This document shows positions 15,358-22,990 of a DNA stretch of 40,927 bases, in pieces (within the stretch, counting starts at the first letter, position 1; each line of letters begins with the position of its first letter). This DNA is from an uncultured beta proteobacterium. GTDB taxonomy: Bacteria > Pseudomonadota > Gammaproteobacteria > Burkholderiales > Burkholderiaceae_C. The DNA is taken from the NCBI GenBank assembly GCA_903873485.1, contig CAIQOO010000193.1:1-40927 (forward strand), written 5' to 3'. A program made the position numbers and the translations under genes. Below the pieces are notes generated by a model, which saw only the letters and a program-made list of their open reading frames with translations, searched no databases and was not told the DNA's origin.

Positions 15358-16814
15358 TGACTACTTTAATATTGATAGCTACCAGCGCAGATGCAGCAAT
15401 GGCTGCAGGCCAATTTTCCTCTGAAACATCGAACCAGGCGCAGCACCCGGACAGTGCTGGCACCGCCGCCGGCGCGCTCAGGTTCATCACCTGCGGCTCG
15501 GTTGATGACGGGAAAAGCACGCTGATTGGCCGCCTGCTGATCGACAGCCGCTCGGTGCTGCAAGACCAGTTGGCCAATGTGTCAAAAAGCGGCGAGGCCG
15601 ATCTGGCGCTGTTCACCGACGGCTTGAGCGCCGAGCGCGAGCAGGGCATCACCATCGACGTGGCCTACCGCTACTTCAACACCGCCACCCGCAAATTCAT
15701 CATTGGGGATGCACCCGGCCATGAGCAATACACCCGCAACATGGTGACGGCTGCCAGCAGTGCCGATGCCGCCGTGGTGCTGGTCGATGCCACCAAACTG
15801 CAATGGCAACAACCACACCTGGAACTGCTGCCACAAACCCGCCGCCATTCGCTGCTGGTGAACCTGCTGCGGGTGCCCAGCATCGTGTTTGCCGTCAACA
15901 AGCTCGACGCGCTGGAAGACGACAAGCGCCCCGAAACCAAAGGCCAGGCGGCGCTGGCATTTGCTAACATCCGCGCGGCGCTGGAACACTTTGCCCAGGC
16001 CGCCGGCATCGAAATTGCCACCGTGGTGCCGATCTCGGCGCTCAAGGGCCACAACGTGGTTGATGCGGTGCCAGGCTGGTGCGGCTACAACGGCCCAAGC
16101 CTGCTCGATATTCTTGAACTGCTGCCCAACACCCCGGCCGACAGCGGTTTGCCGCTGGCCTTTCCGGTGCAATGGGTCGAGAAATTTGCCTCATCGGCCG
16201 ACACCTCGCAGGGCCGGCGCATTTTCTGGGGCCGGGTGGCCAGTGGCCAGGCGCAAATCGGCCAGGTCGTCCGGGTATTGCCCGGCGGGCAAACTGCCAC
16301 GGTGGCCCAAGTGCTGGGCCACACCCGGCAGCCCGGCCCGGTGCCAGCCGGTCACAGCGCCGGCCTGGTGCTCGACCGCGAAGTCGATGTGTCGCGCGGC
16401 GACTGGCTGCTCGCCGTTGCGGCCGCCACAGCCGCCACCGCGACCGCCACCGCCACCGACGATGATTTTGCCGATGCCCCGCCAGCCCCCGCCAGCCTGC
16501 CTGCGAGCCGTGAACTGGCGGTCACCGTGGCCTGGATGGACGATGAACCGCTGCTGGCCGGGCGGGTCTATTGGGCGCTGCATGGTCACCGCTGGGTCAA
16601 GGCCCGGGTCAGGCGCATCGTGCATCGCCTGGACGTCAACACGCTGGCCGAAGAAGATGCCAGCGCCTTGCCGGCCAACGCGATTGGCCATGTCGAGCTG
16701 TCGCTGCAAGAGCCGATAGCGGCGCGGCCCTTTGCCGAGTCACGCATCTTGGGCTGTTTGGTGCTGGTGGACACGGCCACGCATCGCACCGCCGGCGCCG
16801 CCCTGATCAATTGA
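15357..16814 (+). CDS. cysN: Sulfate adenylyltransferase subunit 1 (GTPase)
   Basis: A 485-residue elongation-factor-like GTPase that drives APS formation with CysD. G1 is G47-SVDDGKST, G3 is DAPGHEQYTRN (118-128) and G4 is NKLD (181-184), followed by two beta-barrel domains. There is no fused APS kinase. Two oddities stand out. The first 20 or so residues (MTTLILIATSADAAMAAGQ) are encoded by a reversed copy of the interspersed repeat and are not part of the usual fold, which starts near LRFITCGS. Residues about 353-385 are a low-complexity Ala/Thr then Asp/Pro/Ala insertion in the barrel region. Neither hits a known catalytic motif. Confidence 0.93.
   Translation: MTTLILIATSADAAMAAGQFSSETSNQAQHPDSAGTAAGALRFITCGSVDDGKSTLIGRLLIDSRSVLQDQLANVSKSGEADLALFTDGLSAEREQGITIDVAYRYFNTATRKFIIGDAPGHEQYTRNMVTAASSADAAVVLVDATKLQWQQPHLELLPQTRRHSLLVNLLRVPSIVFAVNKLDALEDDKRPETKGQAALAFANIRAALEHFAQAAGIEIATVVPISALKGHNVVDAVPGWCGYNGPSLLDILELLPNTPADSGLPLAFPVQWVEKFASSADTSQGRRIFWGRVASGQAQIGQVVRVLPGGQTATVAQVLGHTRQPGPVPAGHSAGLVLDREVDVSRGDWLLAVAAATAATATATATDDDFADAPPAPASLPASRELAVTVAWMDDEPLLAGRVYWALHGHRWVKARVRRIVHRLDVNTLAEEDASALPANAIGHVELSLQEPIAARPFAESRILGCLVLVDTATHRTAGAALIN
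15364..15412 (-). repeat. Interspersed repeat copy E (reverse), in the cysN N-terminus
   Basis: On the minus strand it reads ggcctgcagcc..., then ctgcgctggtagctatcaat, matching the repeat core. It begins a few bases after the cysN start codon. Confidence 0.7.
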
Positions 16815-16865
16815 CGTGAAAGCCAATAAAATCACCCCCTTTGCCTTCACCGTAGAAATTTCACC

Positions 16866-17195
16866 ATGACCCATACCGTCACCGAAGCCTGTATCAAATG
16901 CAAGTACACCGACTGCGTCGATGTTTGCCCCGTCGATTGTTTTCGCGAAGGCCCCAACTTTCTGACAATTGACCCCGATGAATGCATTGACTGCGCCGTG
17001 TGCATCCCAGAATGCCCGGTCAACGCCATTTATGCCGAAGAAGACGTGCCGAAAAACCAGCGTCACATGACGGCACTCAACGCAGAGCTGGCCAAATTGC
17101 CAACCTGGAAAAGTATCACCAAGCGCAAGGCCGCGCTGCCCGATGCCGATGCCTGGAAAGACAAGACCGGCAAGCTGTCGCTGCTGGAACGCTGA
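16866..17195 (+). CDS. fdxA: 7Fe ferredoxin FdxA
   Basis: A 109-residue soluble electron carrier of the Azotobacter FdI type with one [3Fe-4S] and one [4Fe-4S] cluster. C9, C17 and C50 would hold the 3Fe cluster, and C21, C40, C43 and C46 the 4Fe cluster; C12 is the additional cysteine. The C-terminal extension ([20 protein letters not shown] and beyond) is the usual one. The reductase gene starts 17 bases after its stop, which suggests the two proteins act as a redox pair that could feed CysI. That link is inferred from position. Confidence 0.95.
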   Translation: MTHTVTEACIKCKYTDCVDVCPVDCFREGPNFLTIDPDECIDCAVCIPECPVNAIYAEEDVPKNQRHMTALNAELAKLPTWKSITKRKAALPDADAWKDKTGKLSLLER

Positions 17196-17212
17196 TTCGG
17201 CAACATTTGCGC

Positions 17213-18274
17213 ATGGCCGCCGTGATTGAAACCGACGCGCTGGTAGTCGGTGCCGGGCCGGCCGGGCTGTTTCTGGTGTTTGAGCTGGGTTTGCTGGGCA
17301 TCGCCGCCCATCTGGTCGATGTGCAGGATCAGGCCGGCGGCCAATGCATCGCGCTCTACGCCGACAAACCGATTTATGACATTCCCGCCGTGCCGCTGTG
17401 CACCGGACGCGAGTTGACGCACCAGTTGCTGCGGCAAATCTCGCCTTTTTCACCGGTCTTTCACTTTGGCCAGCAAGTCGGCACGCTGGAGCGCCAGCCC
17501 GATGGGCGCTGGCAGGTCGAAACCGAAACCGATGGTCGGCTTTGCCAGCAGTTTTTGACCCGCACTTTGTTGATTGCGGCCGGTGTCGGCGCCTTTGTGC
17601 CAAAACAGCTCAAGGTGGAAGGTCTCGCCGCGTTTGTCGGTCGGCAGTTGTTCTACCAGACCAGCCCGGCTGGCGCCTTGGCACAGCAGCGGGTGGTGGT
17701 TGTCGGGGGCGAGGATGCTGCCGTGATGAACGCCCTGGCCTTAGCCGAAAGCGGCGCAGACCAGGCGCAAAGCGTCACGCTGCTGCACCGCCGCGATGTG
17801 TTTGAGGCCAGTGCCGCCGACCTGGCCCGCCTGGCGGCGCTGCGCGCAGCAGGAATAATTCAGGTTCAGGTCGGTCAGATCACCGGCATTCAGACTGCGG
17901 GCGGGCGTTTGAGCGCGGTGCTGGTCAGCACCCCGGACCAGGCCACGCTGACGCTGCCGCTCGATATGCTGCTGGTCTGTCAGGGCATCAGCCCGAAACT
18001 CGGTCCGCTGACGCACTGGGGTTTGGCGATGGAGCGCAAGCAGCTTTGCGTCAGCCCGGCCACCTTTGCCACCAGCGAACCCTCAATTTTTGCGGTCGGC
18101 GATGTGATCACTTACCCCGGCAAGAAAAAGTTGATTGTCTGCGGCTTTCATGAGGCGACGCTGGCCGCTTTTGCTGCAGCCCGGCTGATTCAGCCAGAGC
18201 AGTCTGAGGTGCTGCAGTACACCAGCAGCAGTGCACTGCTGCAACAGCGCCTTGGCATTCGGTCTGGCGCATAA
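17213..18274 (+). CDS. Ferredoxin/flavodoxin-NADP+ reductase, thioredoxin-reductase-like type
   Basis: A 353-residue two-dinucleotide-domain flavoprotein. FAD binding: ALVVGAGPAGLFLVFELGL at the N-terminus. The second glycine motif VVVVGGEDAAVMNALALAE (about residues 160-178) is for NADPH. The FAD-closing segment is PSIFAVGDVITYPGKKKLI. There is no CxxC redox pair between the domains, which separates it from thioredoxin reductase and fits the TrxR-like FNR family. The start at 17213 gives MAAVIETDALVVGAGPAG. It probably forms an operon with fdxA. Confidence 0.88.
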   Translation: MAAVIETDALVVGAGPAGLFLVFELGLLGIAAHLVDVQDQAGGQCIALYADKPIYDIPAVPLCTGRELTHQLLRQISPFSPVFHFGQQVGTLERQPDGRWQVETETDGRLCQQFLTRTLLIAAGVGAFVPKQLKVEGLAAFVGRQLFYQTSPAGALAQQRVVVVGGEDAAVMNALALAESGADQAQSVTLLHRRDVFEASAADLARLAALRAAGIIQVQVGQITGIQTAGGRLSAVLVSTPDQATLTLPLDMLLVCQGISPKLGPLTHWGLAMERKQLCVSPATFATSEPSIFAVGDVITYPGKKKLIVCGFHEATLAAFAAARLIQPEQSEVLQYTSSSALLQQRLGIRSGA

Positions 18275-18358
18275 ACGGGGCGGTGCCAGCTTGGATGGTG
18301 GCCGTTTTATCCAAGTCCGATAATGCGCGTCACTCCATTCATCAGCGCAGAGAAAAAC

Positions 18359-21190
18359 ATGACCAAAAACACATCTCGGGGCTTGCGATACCTGCCAGCC
18401 GGTGTCAGCCAGTCGTTGTTGGCCGCGTCGCTGGTAGCAGGTTTGGCCGTTGCCGCCCATGCCACGCCAGAGCAAGCCGCCAAGTATTACGAAGACGCCT
18501 TGCAGCGTTATGAAAAGGGTGACTTGCCCGGCGCCGCCATCCAGCTCAAGAACACAATTCAACAAGACCAGAAAATGTTGGCAGCACATTTGCTGCTGGG
18601 CAAGGTCTTGCTCAAAAACGGAGAACTCAAAGGCGCCGAAGCAGCTTTTGAAGAAGCGCTGGCCCAGGGGGTGAACCGCAGTGAACTGGCCATTCCGCTC
18701 GGGCAGCTTTACCTGATGCTGGGCGAACCCAGAAAACTGCTCGACACGGTGAACGTGGCAGGTCTGCCCCAGTCAATGCATGCCGAAATATTGACCCTGC
18801 GCGGTGTCGCCCATGGCATGTCGGGCAGCACCGTGCTGGCGGCCCGCAGTTTTGCGGATGCGCGTGCCGCCGACCCGGGTGCAGTGGCACCGCTGCTAGC
18901 AGAGGCACCGCTGCTGCTCAGAGCCGGCGAGCGCGACAAGGCCCGCGCCATGGTCAACAAGGCGACCGAACTGGCACCTGACAATGCCGCAGCTTGGTAC
19001 ACCCATGGGGTTGTTCTAAGCGCCTTGAAAGACCTGAACGGTGCCTTGGCCTCACAGACCCGGGCCGTGGGCCTGAGTGCCAAGTTCATTGATGCACGGG
19101 TGGCACGCGCCGGGCTGCTGATCAACCTTAACCGCGAAAAGGAAGCTCAACAGGAGCTGGACCAACTTGCCAGCCTGGCACTGATTGACCCGCGCGCCTC
19201 GTACATGCGCGGGCTGCTGGCCAGTCGTAACGGCGATTCTCCGGCCGCCAAACTGGCTTATGGCGAAGCTGTCGGACTCATTGACAGCTTGCCGCCTGGC
19301 ATGTTGGCGTCCAGCAGTGAGGTTTTGATGACGGGTGCCTTGGCGCACCGGGCACTGGGCAACCGCGAGAAGGCCAAAGCCTACCTTGAAAACCTGCTGA
19401 AACTTGATGCCAAACACGCCGGCGCCCAGGTTTTATTGGCATCGATGCTGCTTGAAGTCAAAGACCACGCCGGTGCGCTGCCCCTGCTGGAGTCCGCGCA
19501 GCGCGCCAACCCCGACGACCCCCATGTGCTGTACCTGTTGGGAATGCTGCGGCTGGACCGCAAGCAATACCTGCTGGCCAGTCAGTTGTTTGAGCAGGCC
19601 ATTGCGCGCGGTGGCGAGCCATCGGTTCTGCGTGAGCTGGGTGTCAGCCAGTTGGGGCTGGGCCAGGGTCAACGTGGGCTGGCCAACCTTGAGAAGGTGT
19701 ATGCCGCCAACCCGGCCGACCTGAAGGCGGGCATTCAACTGGCCTTGACCTATGGTGCACAGGGGCAGTTTGCCCAAGCGCTGCAAATTGCCGAGGCCAT
19801 CGTCAAGCGTGACCCAGCCAATTTGACCATGCTCAACTTTTTGGGCAATGTGCGCGGGCGCACCGGCGACAAACGTGGCGCGCGTGAAGCCTTCGGGCAG
19901 GTGCTGGCCAAAAACCCGTCATTTCGCCCCGCCGCCATCAATCTGAGCTGGCTTGACATCGAAGAGCGCCGCTTTGACGAGGCGCGCAAACGCCTTGCCC
20001 CGATGCTGACCCAGACCGGTAACGACCCCGGGCTGCTATTTCAGTTGGGCGTGCTGGAACTGCGCGCCGGGCGCCCCGACGACGCCTTGCGCCATTTGAC
20101 GCGGGCCACCGAAGTGCAGCGTTCTGACCCGCGCCCGGGGTTTGCGATCATCGAACTGTGGAACAGTCAAAAACAAGCCGACAAGGCGCTGGCCGCAGCC
20201 AAGTCGCTGGCCTCGGCCTACGCAGACAGCCTGCCGGTGCAAATGACTCTGGCACGCAGTTACCTGGCGGTGGGCGACAAGAACAATGCGCGCCTGACCC
20301 TGAAAGACGCCACCCGCCAGGCCGAGTTTGACGCCGACAAACAGGTGCAGATTGGCCGCATGCAATTGATGGCGGGCGGCACCGATGACGCGTCATACAA
20401 CGTGCAAAAAGCCTTGCAAGCGCACCCCGATGACGTGAATGCCTTGGTTTTGCAGGTCGAAGTCGAGTCGCGCCGGGGTGATGCTGGCAAGGTGGACATG
20501 GCCCTAAAGACGCTGGCGGCCAAACACCCGGGCAGCGTGGCTGCGTTGATCACCAGCGCCCATGTGGCGATGTCGCGCGGGCAGTTTGCGCCGGCGCTGG
20601 CAGGTTACCGCTCTGCGATGGACAAGGCACCCTCGACCGCCACGGCCATCCTGGTGGTGCGCGCCCACATTGCGGCGGGCCAGCCTGAGCAGGCGCTGAT
20701 CTTCATGCAAGCCTGGTCAAAAAAACAACCCGCAGACCTGAACGCGCTGAAAGCGTTGGCACAGGTTCAAATTCAGGCAGGCAAACTCGAAGACGCGCGT
20801 CAAAGCTTCAAGCAGATTCTGGCGACCGAGCCGGATGACCCGTCCACGCTGGGCAGTTACGCCCAATTGCTGCAGCAGTTGAACGACCCTACCGGTGTGG
20901 CCATGGCTGAAAAAGCCCTCAAGTTGTCACCGGGCAACCCCGAATATGCCGACCTGCTGGGCTGGATATTGGTGCAGCGTGGCAACCCGGAAGAAGGCTT
21001 GCGCCATTTGCGCGAAGCGCGCCTGCGCCAACCCTCCAACGGCGAAATTCGCTTTCACCTGGCCCAGGCGCTGGCCAAGACCGGGCGCAATGCCGAAGCC
21101 AAAGATGAACTGGCCGCCGCCCTGGCAGCGCCAGTCAAGGTTCGCAAGAGTGCTGAAGTGGACAAACTCAGGAAATCGCTGGGGCTGTGA
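18359..21190 (+). CDS. prsT: PEP-CTERM/exosortase system TPR-repeat protein PrsT
   Basis: A 943-residue exported protein built almost wholly of tetratricopeptide repeats (roughly twenty units of about 34 residues, for example the unit around LDRKQYLLASQLFEQAIARG). The N-terminus has a signal-peptide-like region (SLLAASLVAGLAVAAHATPE, cleavage likely after AHA). Length, start of the mature part (AAKYYEDALQRYEKGDLPGA) and the end (SAEVDKLRKSLGL) fit the PrsT family, which accompanies exosortase XrtA loci and exopolysaccharide clusters. PrsT is thought to act as a periplasmic scaffold, perhaps in assembly of the polymer or sorting of PEP-CTERM proteins. The start at 18359 (MTKNTSRG) has AGAGA upstream; an in-frame ATG at 18323 is less likely. 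Confidence 0.88.
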   Translation: MTKNTSRGLRYLPAGVSQSLLAASLVAGLAVAAHATPEQAAKYYEDALQRYEKGDLPGAAIQLKNTIQQDQKMLAAHLLLGKVLLKNGELKGAEAAFEEALAQGVNRSELAIPLGQLYLMLGEPRKLLDTVNVAGLPQSMHAEILTLRGVAHGMSGSTVLAARSFADARAADPGAVAPLLAEAPLLLRAGERDKARAMVNKATELAPDNAAAWYTHGVVLSALKDLNGALASQTRAVGLSAKFIDARVARAGLLINLNREKEAQQELDQLASLALIDPRASYMRGLLASRNGDSPAAKLAYGEAVGLIDSLPPGMLASSSEVLMTGALAHRALGNREKAKAYLENLLKLDAKHAGAQVLLASMLLEVKDHAGALPLLESAQRANPDDPHVLYLLGMLRLDRKQYLLASQLFEQAIARGGEPSVLRELGVSQLGLGQGQRGLANLEKVYAANPADLKAGIQLALTYGAQGQFAQALQIAEAIVKRDPANLTMLNFLGNVRGRTGDKRGAREAFGQVLAKNPSFRPAAINLSWLDIEERRFDEARKRLAPMLTQTGNDPGLLFQLGVLELRAGRPDDALRHLTRATEVQRSDPRPGFAIIELWNSQKQADKALAAAKSLASAYADSLPVQMTLARSYLAVGDKNNARLTLKDATRQAEFDADKQVQIGRMQLMAGGTDDASYNVQKALQAHPDDVNALVLQVEVESRRGDAGKVDMALKTLAAKHPGSVAALITSAHVAMSRGQFAPALAGYRSAMDKAPSTATAILVVRAHIAAGQPEQALIFMQAWSKKQPADLNALKALAQVQIQAGKLEDARQSFKQILATEPDDPSTLGSYAQLLQQLNDPTGVAMAEKALKLSPGNPEYADLLGWILVQRGNPEEGLRHLREARLRQPSNGEIRFHLAQALAKTGRNAEAKDELAAALAAPVKVRKSAEVDKLRKSLGL

Positions 21191-21293
21191 AGTGTTGTTG
21201 TGTGTTCATTTGACTGTCGGAATATTTGACACATTTGGATCCGTGTGGTTCTTGGTGAAACGTTTTTCTATATAAATCAAGAACTTTTTTAGT

Positions 21294-21310
21294 TGGCCCG
21301 GGTCTTGCTT
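21294..21310 (+). promoter_or_regulatory. Sigma-54 promoter upstream of the PEP-CTERM gene
   Basis: The sequence tggcccgggtcttgct matches the RpoN consensus TGGCACG-N4-TTGCW with one mismatch, with GG (21295-21296) and GC (21307-21308) exactly 10 bases apart. Transcription would start near 21320, leaving a leader of about 110 bases before the ATG at 21433. Exosortase loci often encode the PrsK/PrsR pair, PrsR being a sigma-54-type activator, which makes this match meaningful. Confidence 0.7.
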
Positions 21311-21432
21311 ATGTCTTGATAAGTCAAGGTTAAATTGAACTTTGGCAAATCGAGGATTGAGCGCAGAGCTTGCCGTTTCGGGTGAGTTGACTAAAATCCC
21401 GATAAGATCAAAACCTACAGTTTGTGAACATC

Positions 21433-22305
21433 ATGAAAACTATGCAAATGCCCAATAAAGTTCGCCAGATCATCGGTATGGCTGCGGTGGTGTTTTGTGC
21501 GTTGGGGGCGGGGGGGGCGCAGGCGCAGGCTAACCCCCCTACATTGATATCTGTGCTAAATCCGCATTTATATGAGTCGGAGTTGCTTCAGTATGGTAAC
21601 TTTCAGAGAGATACATTTACTGGGGCCTATCAAGTCAAGGAAGGTGCGAACGGTGTTCCGTTTTGGGTCTATTGTCTTGACCCATTGACCTATTTTCAGA
21701 CTTCAAATAATTACGGCACGTCGGATTTGAGCACCTTTGTAAAGAAGGCTTATGGGGATCTGTTTAACACAAGGAATTCATCAGGCAACTACCTGGCAAA
21801 TAATGTCACCGGATCGACGGTTGATAACGATTACGATGACTCAAATACAACACCCGACATTGTTTTGGCCAAATTGACAGAGTTGTATTCACACGCGTAC
21901 TTCGACAGCTTGACCAGCAATGACAAATCGGGGGCCTTTCAGTACGCTATCTGGGAGATTGAAGGTGATACTTCAAAAACAATGTCCAACTCGGGTGGTT
22001 ACTCCAGCACATCGGGAGGTATGAAGTTCGTCGGAACTGATGCTGGTTTCCAGACCGAGGTTGATAGGTATCTGGGGGCGCTAAACACTGGAACTGATGC
22101 CGGTTGGCAAGCCATTCGTTTGGGCGCAACCAATACCTTCACATATACCGTTTACAACTCGTCACCTTTGGGTCAATCCCAGACCGTCATGAAAGTGACC
22201 CCCAACGCTGTTCCCGAGCCGACTTCTGTCATGCTGTTTGGCATCGGCGTGCTTGCCTTGGGTGCGTCTCGTCGCGCTACCCGCAAACAAGCTTCCGCAT
22301 CATGA
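21433..22305 (+). CDS. PEP-CTERM sorting-signal protein with thioester-domain-like Cys/Gln motifs
   Basis: A 290-residue exported protein. The signal peptide is residues 1-32 (AAVVFCALGAGGAQAQ). At the C-terminus stands the tripartite exosortase signal: VPEPTSV, then hydrophobic MLFGIGVLALGA, then the basic end SRRATRKQAS. The mature domain is polar and Asn/Ser/Thr-rich, as for a cell-surface protein. Two motifs resemble the thioester (TQXA) domain of Gram-positive adhesins: Cys81 in FWVYCLDP and Gln170 in GAFQYAIWEI, the latter preceded by a helix-like KLTELYSHAYFDS. If they bond, the protein could attach covalently to surfaces or amines; this is inference. ATG 21433 was preferred to an in-frame GTG at 21424. 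Base composition is lower in GC than the neighbours. Confidence 0.85.
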   Translation: MKTMQMPNKVRQIIGMAAVVFCALGAGGAQAQANPPTLISVLNPHLYESELLQYGNFQRDTFTGAYQVKEGANGVPFWVYCLDPLTYFQTSNNYGTSDLSTFVKKAYGDLFNTRNSSGNYLANNVTGSTVDNDYDDSNTTPDIVLAKLTELYSHAYFDSLTSNDKSGAFQYAIWEIEGDTSKTMSNSGGYSSTSGGMKFVGTDAGFQTEVDRYLGALNTGTDAGWQAIRLGATNTFTYTVYNSSPLGQSQTVMKVTPNAVPEPTSVMLFGIGVLALGASRRATRKQASAS

Positions 22306-22581
22306 TCGCCTGATCCTTTGCCTCGTTTTGCCGGGCAAAGTGAGATCGACCCGATGTCAGCGTCGGTACAGGCCGCAAATGGCAGTGCTTTCTGACGCTG
22401 CACAGTGTCTGCAACATCACGCTTAATGGACGATGCGCTTCTCGTCAATGAACTGTCGAAAAACTTACCAGCCGCTGCGTGTGCAGTTCAGTTCTATCAC
22501 CCCGACATGTACTGACAAGCCAGCTTGGCGCACCGGATGCTGAAAGCCACCGAAGCTTCTTGGGCGTGGCCCGAAGAATTG
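22306..22581. other. Intergenic region without recognisable gene
   Basis: A short inverted repeat follows the PEP-CTERM stop (ctttgcc at about 22315 and ggcaaag about 11 bases later), which could end transcription although no T-tract follows. Beyond it I see neither a convincing reading frame nor a known RNA up to the REP-like element. Confidence 0.4.
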
Positions 22582-22730
22582 GGGGTCAGAGTCCGATGGC
22601 ACTGACTTAAGCGCAATTGCTTGCCAAATTCTCCCGTTCGCCCTGAGCTTGTCGAAGGGCAATGAAGGCTTCGACAAGCTCAGCCCGAACGGAAACCTCC
22701 TAAAGTCAGTGCCATTGGGGTCAGAGCCCA
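22582..22730 (-). repeat. REP-like nested palindrome, second full copy (inverted relative to the first)
   Basis: It has the same architecture as 13046-13192: terminal inverted repeats gatggcactgacttaa (22595-22610) and its partner ending gtgccatt (to about 22716), an internal hairpin cgttcgccctgagcttgtcg / cgacaagctcagcccgaacg, and the word ggggtcagag as a direct repeat on both outer sides. Confidence 0.85.
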
Positions 22731-22789
22731 ATTCGGTGATACCTTGCCGACGAAATCAACCATTTTGTGCCGAATTGGGATCCGACCCC
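22717..22789. repeat. Additional inverted repeat next to the REP-like element
   Basis: The words ggggtcagagcccaattcgg (22717-22736) and ccgaattgggatccgacccc (22770-22789) are near-perfect inverted repeats around a 33-base loop. The left arm is shared with the edge of the REP-like element, so larger composite structures can form. Confidence 0.7.
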
Positions 22790-22809
22790 AAATCTGCTAC
22801 AGTCTCCGA

Positions 22810-22866
22810 TTACTATAATAATAGTAGCTATCAGCGCTGTATCCATAAGGGCTAGAGGCATAAAAC
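22810..22866 (-). repeat. Interspersed repeat copy G (reverse)
   Basis: On the minus strand it reads tatgcctctagcccttatgg, then acagcgctgatagctact, matching the repeat core. It lies upstream of the serine protease gene; the remaining 120 bases before that gene hold no recognisable feature. Confidence 0.75.
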
Positions 22867-22990
22867 ACTATAAATTTTTGTTCACAAGCAGCATCAGCAT
22901 GGCCTGCTATTTGCTCAAATTCGTGGCGGTTCTGCTGGCCAGTCAAAATCAGCCATTTGCCCGTCACGCCGGGTATATCGGGGGAAACAC

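Noticed and set aside
16811-16832. Possible promoter TTGACG...TAAAAT before fdxA
   Set aside because: The two boxes are only 10 bases apart, too close for a sigma-70 promoter.
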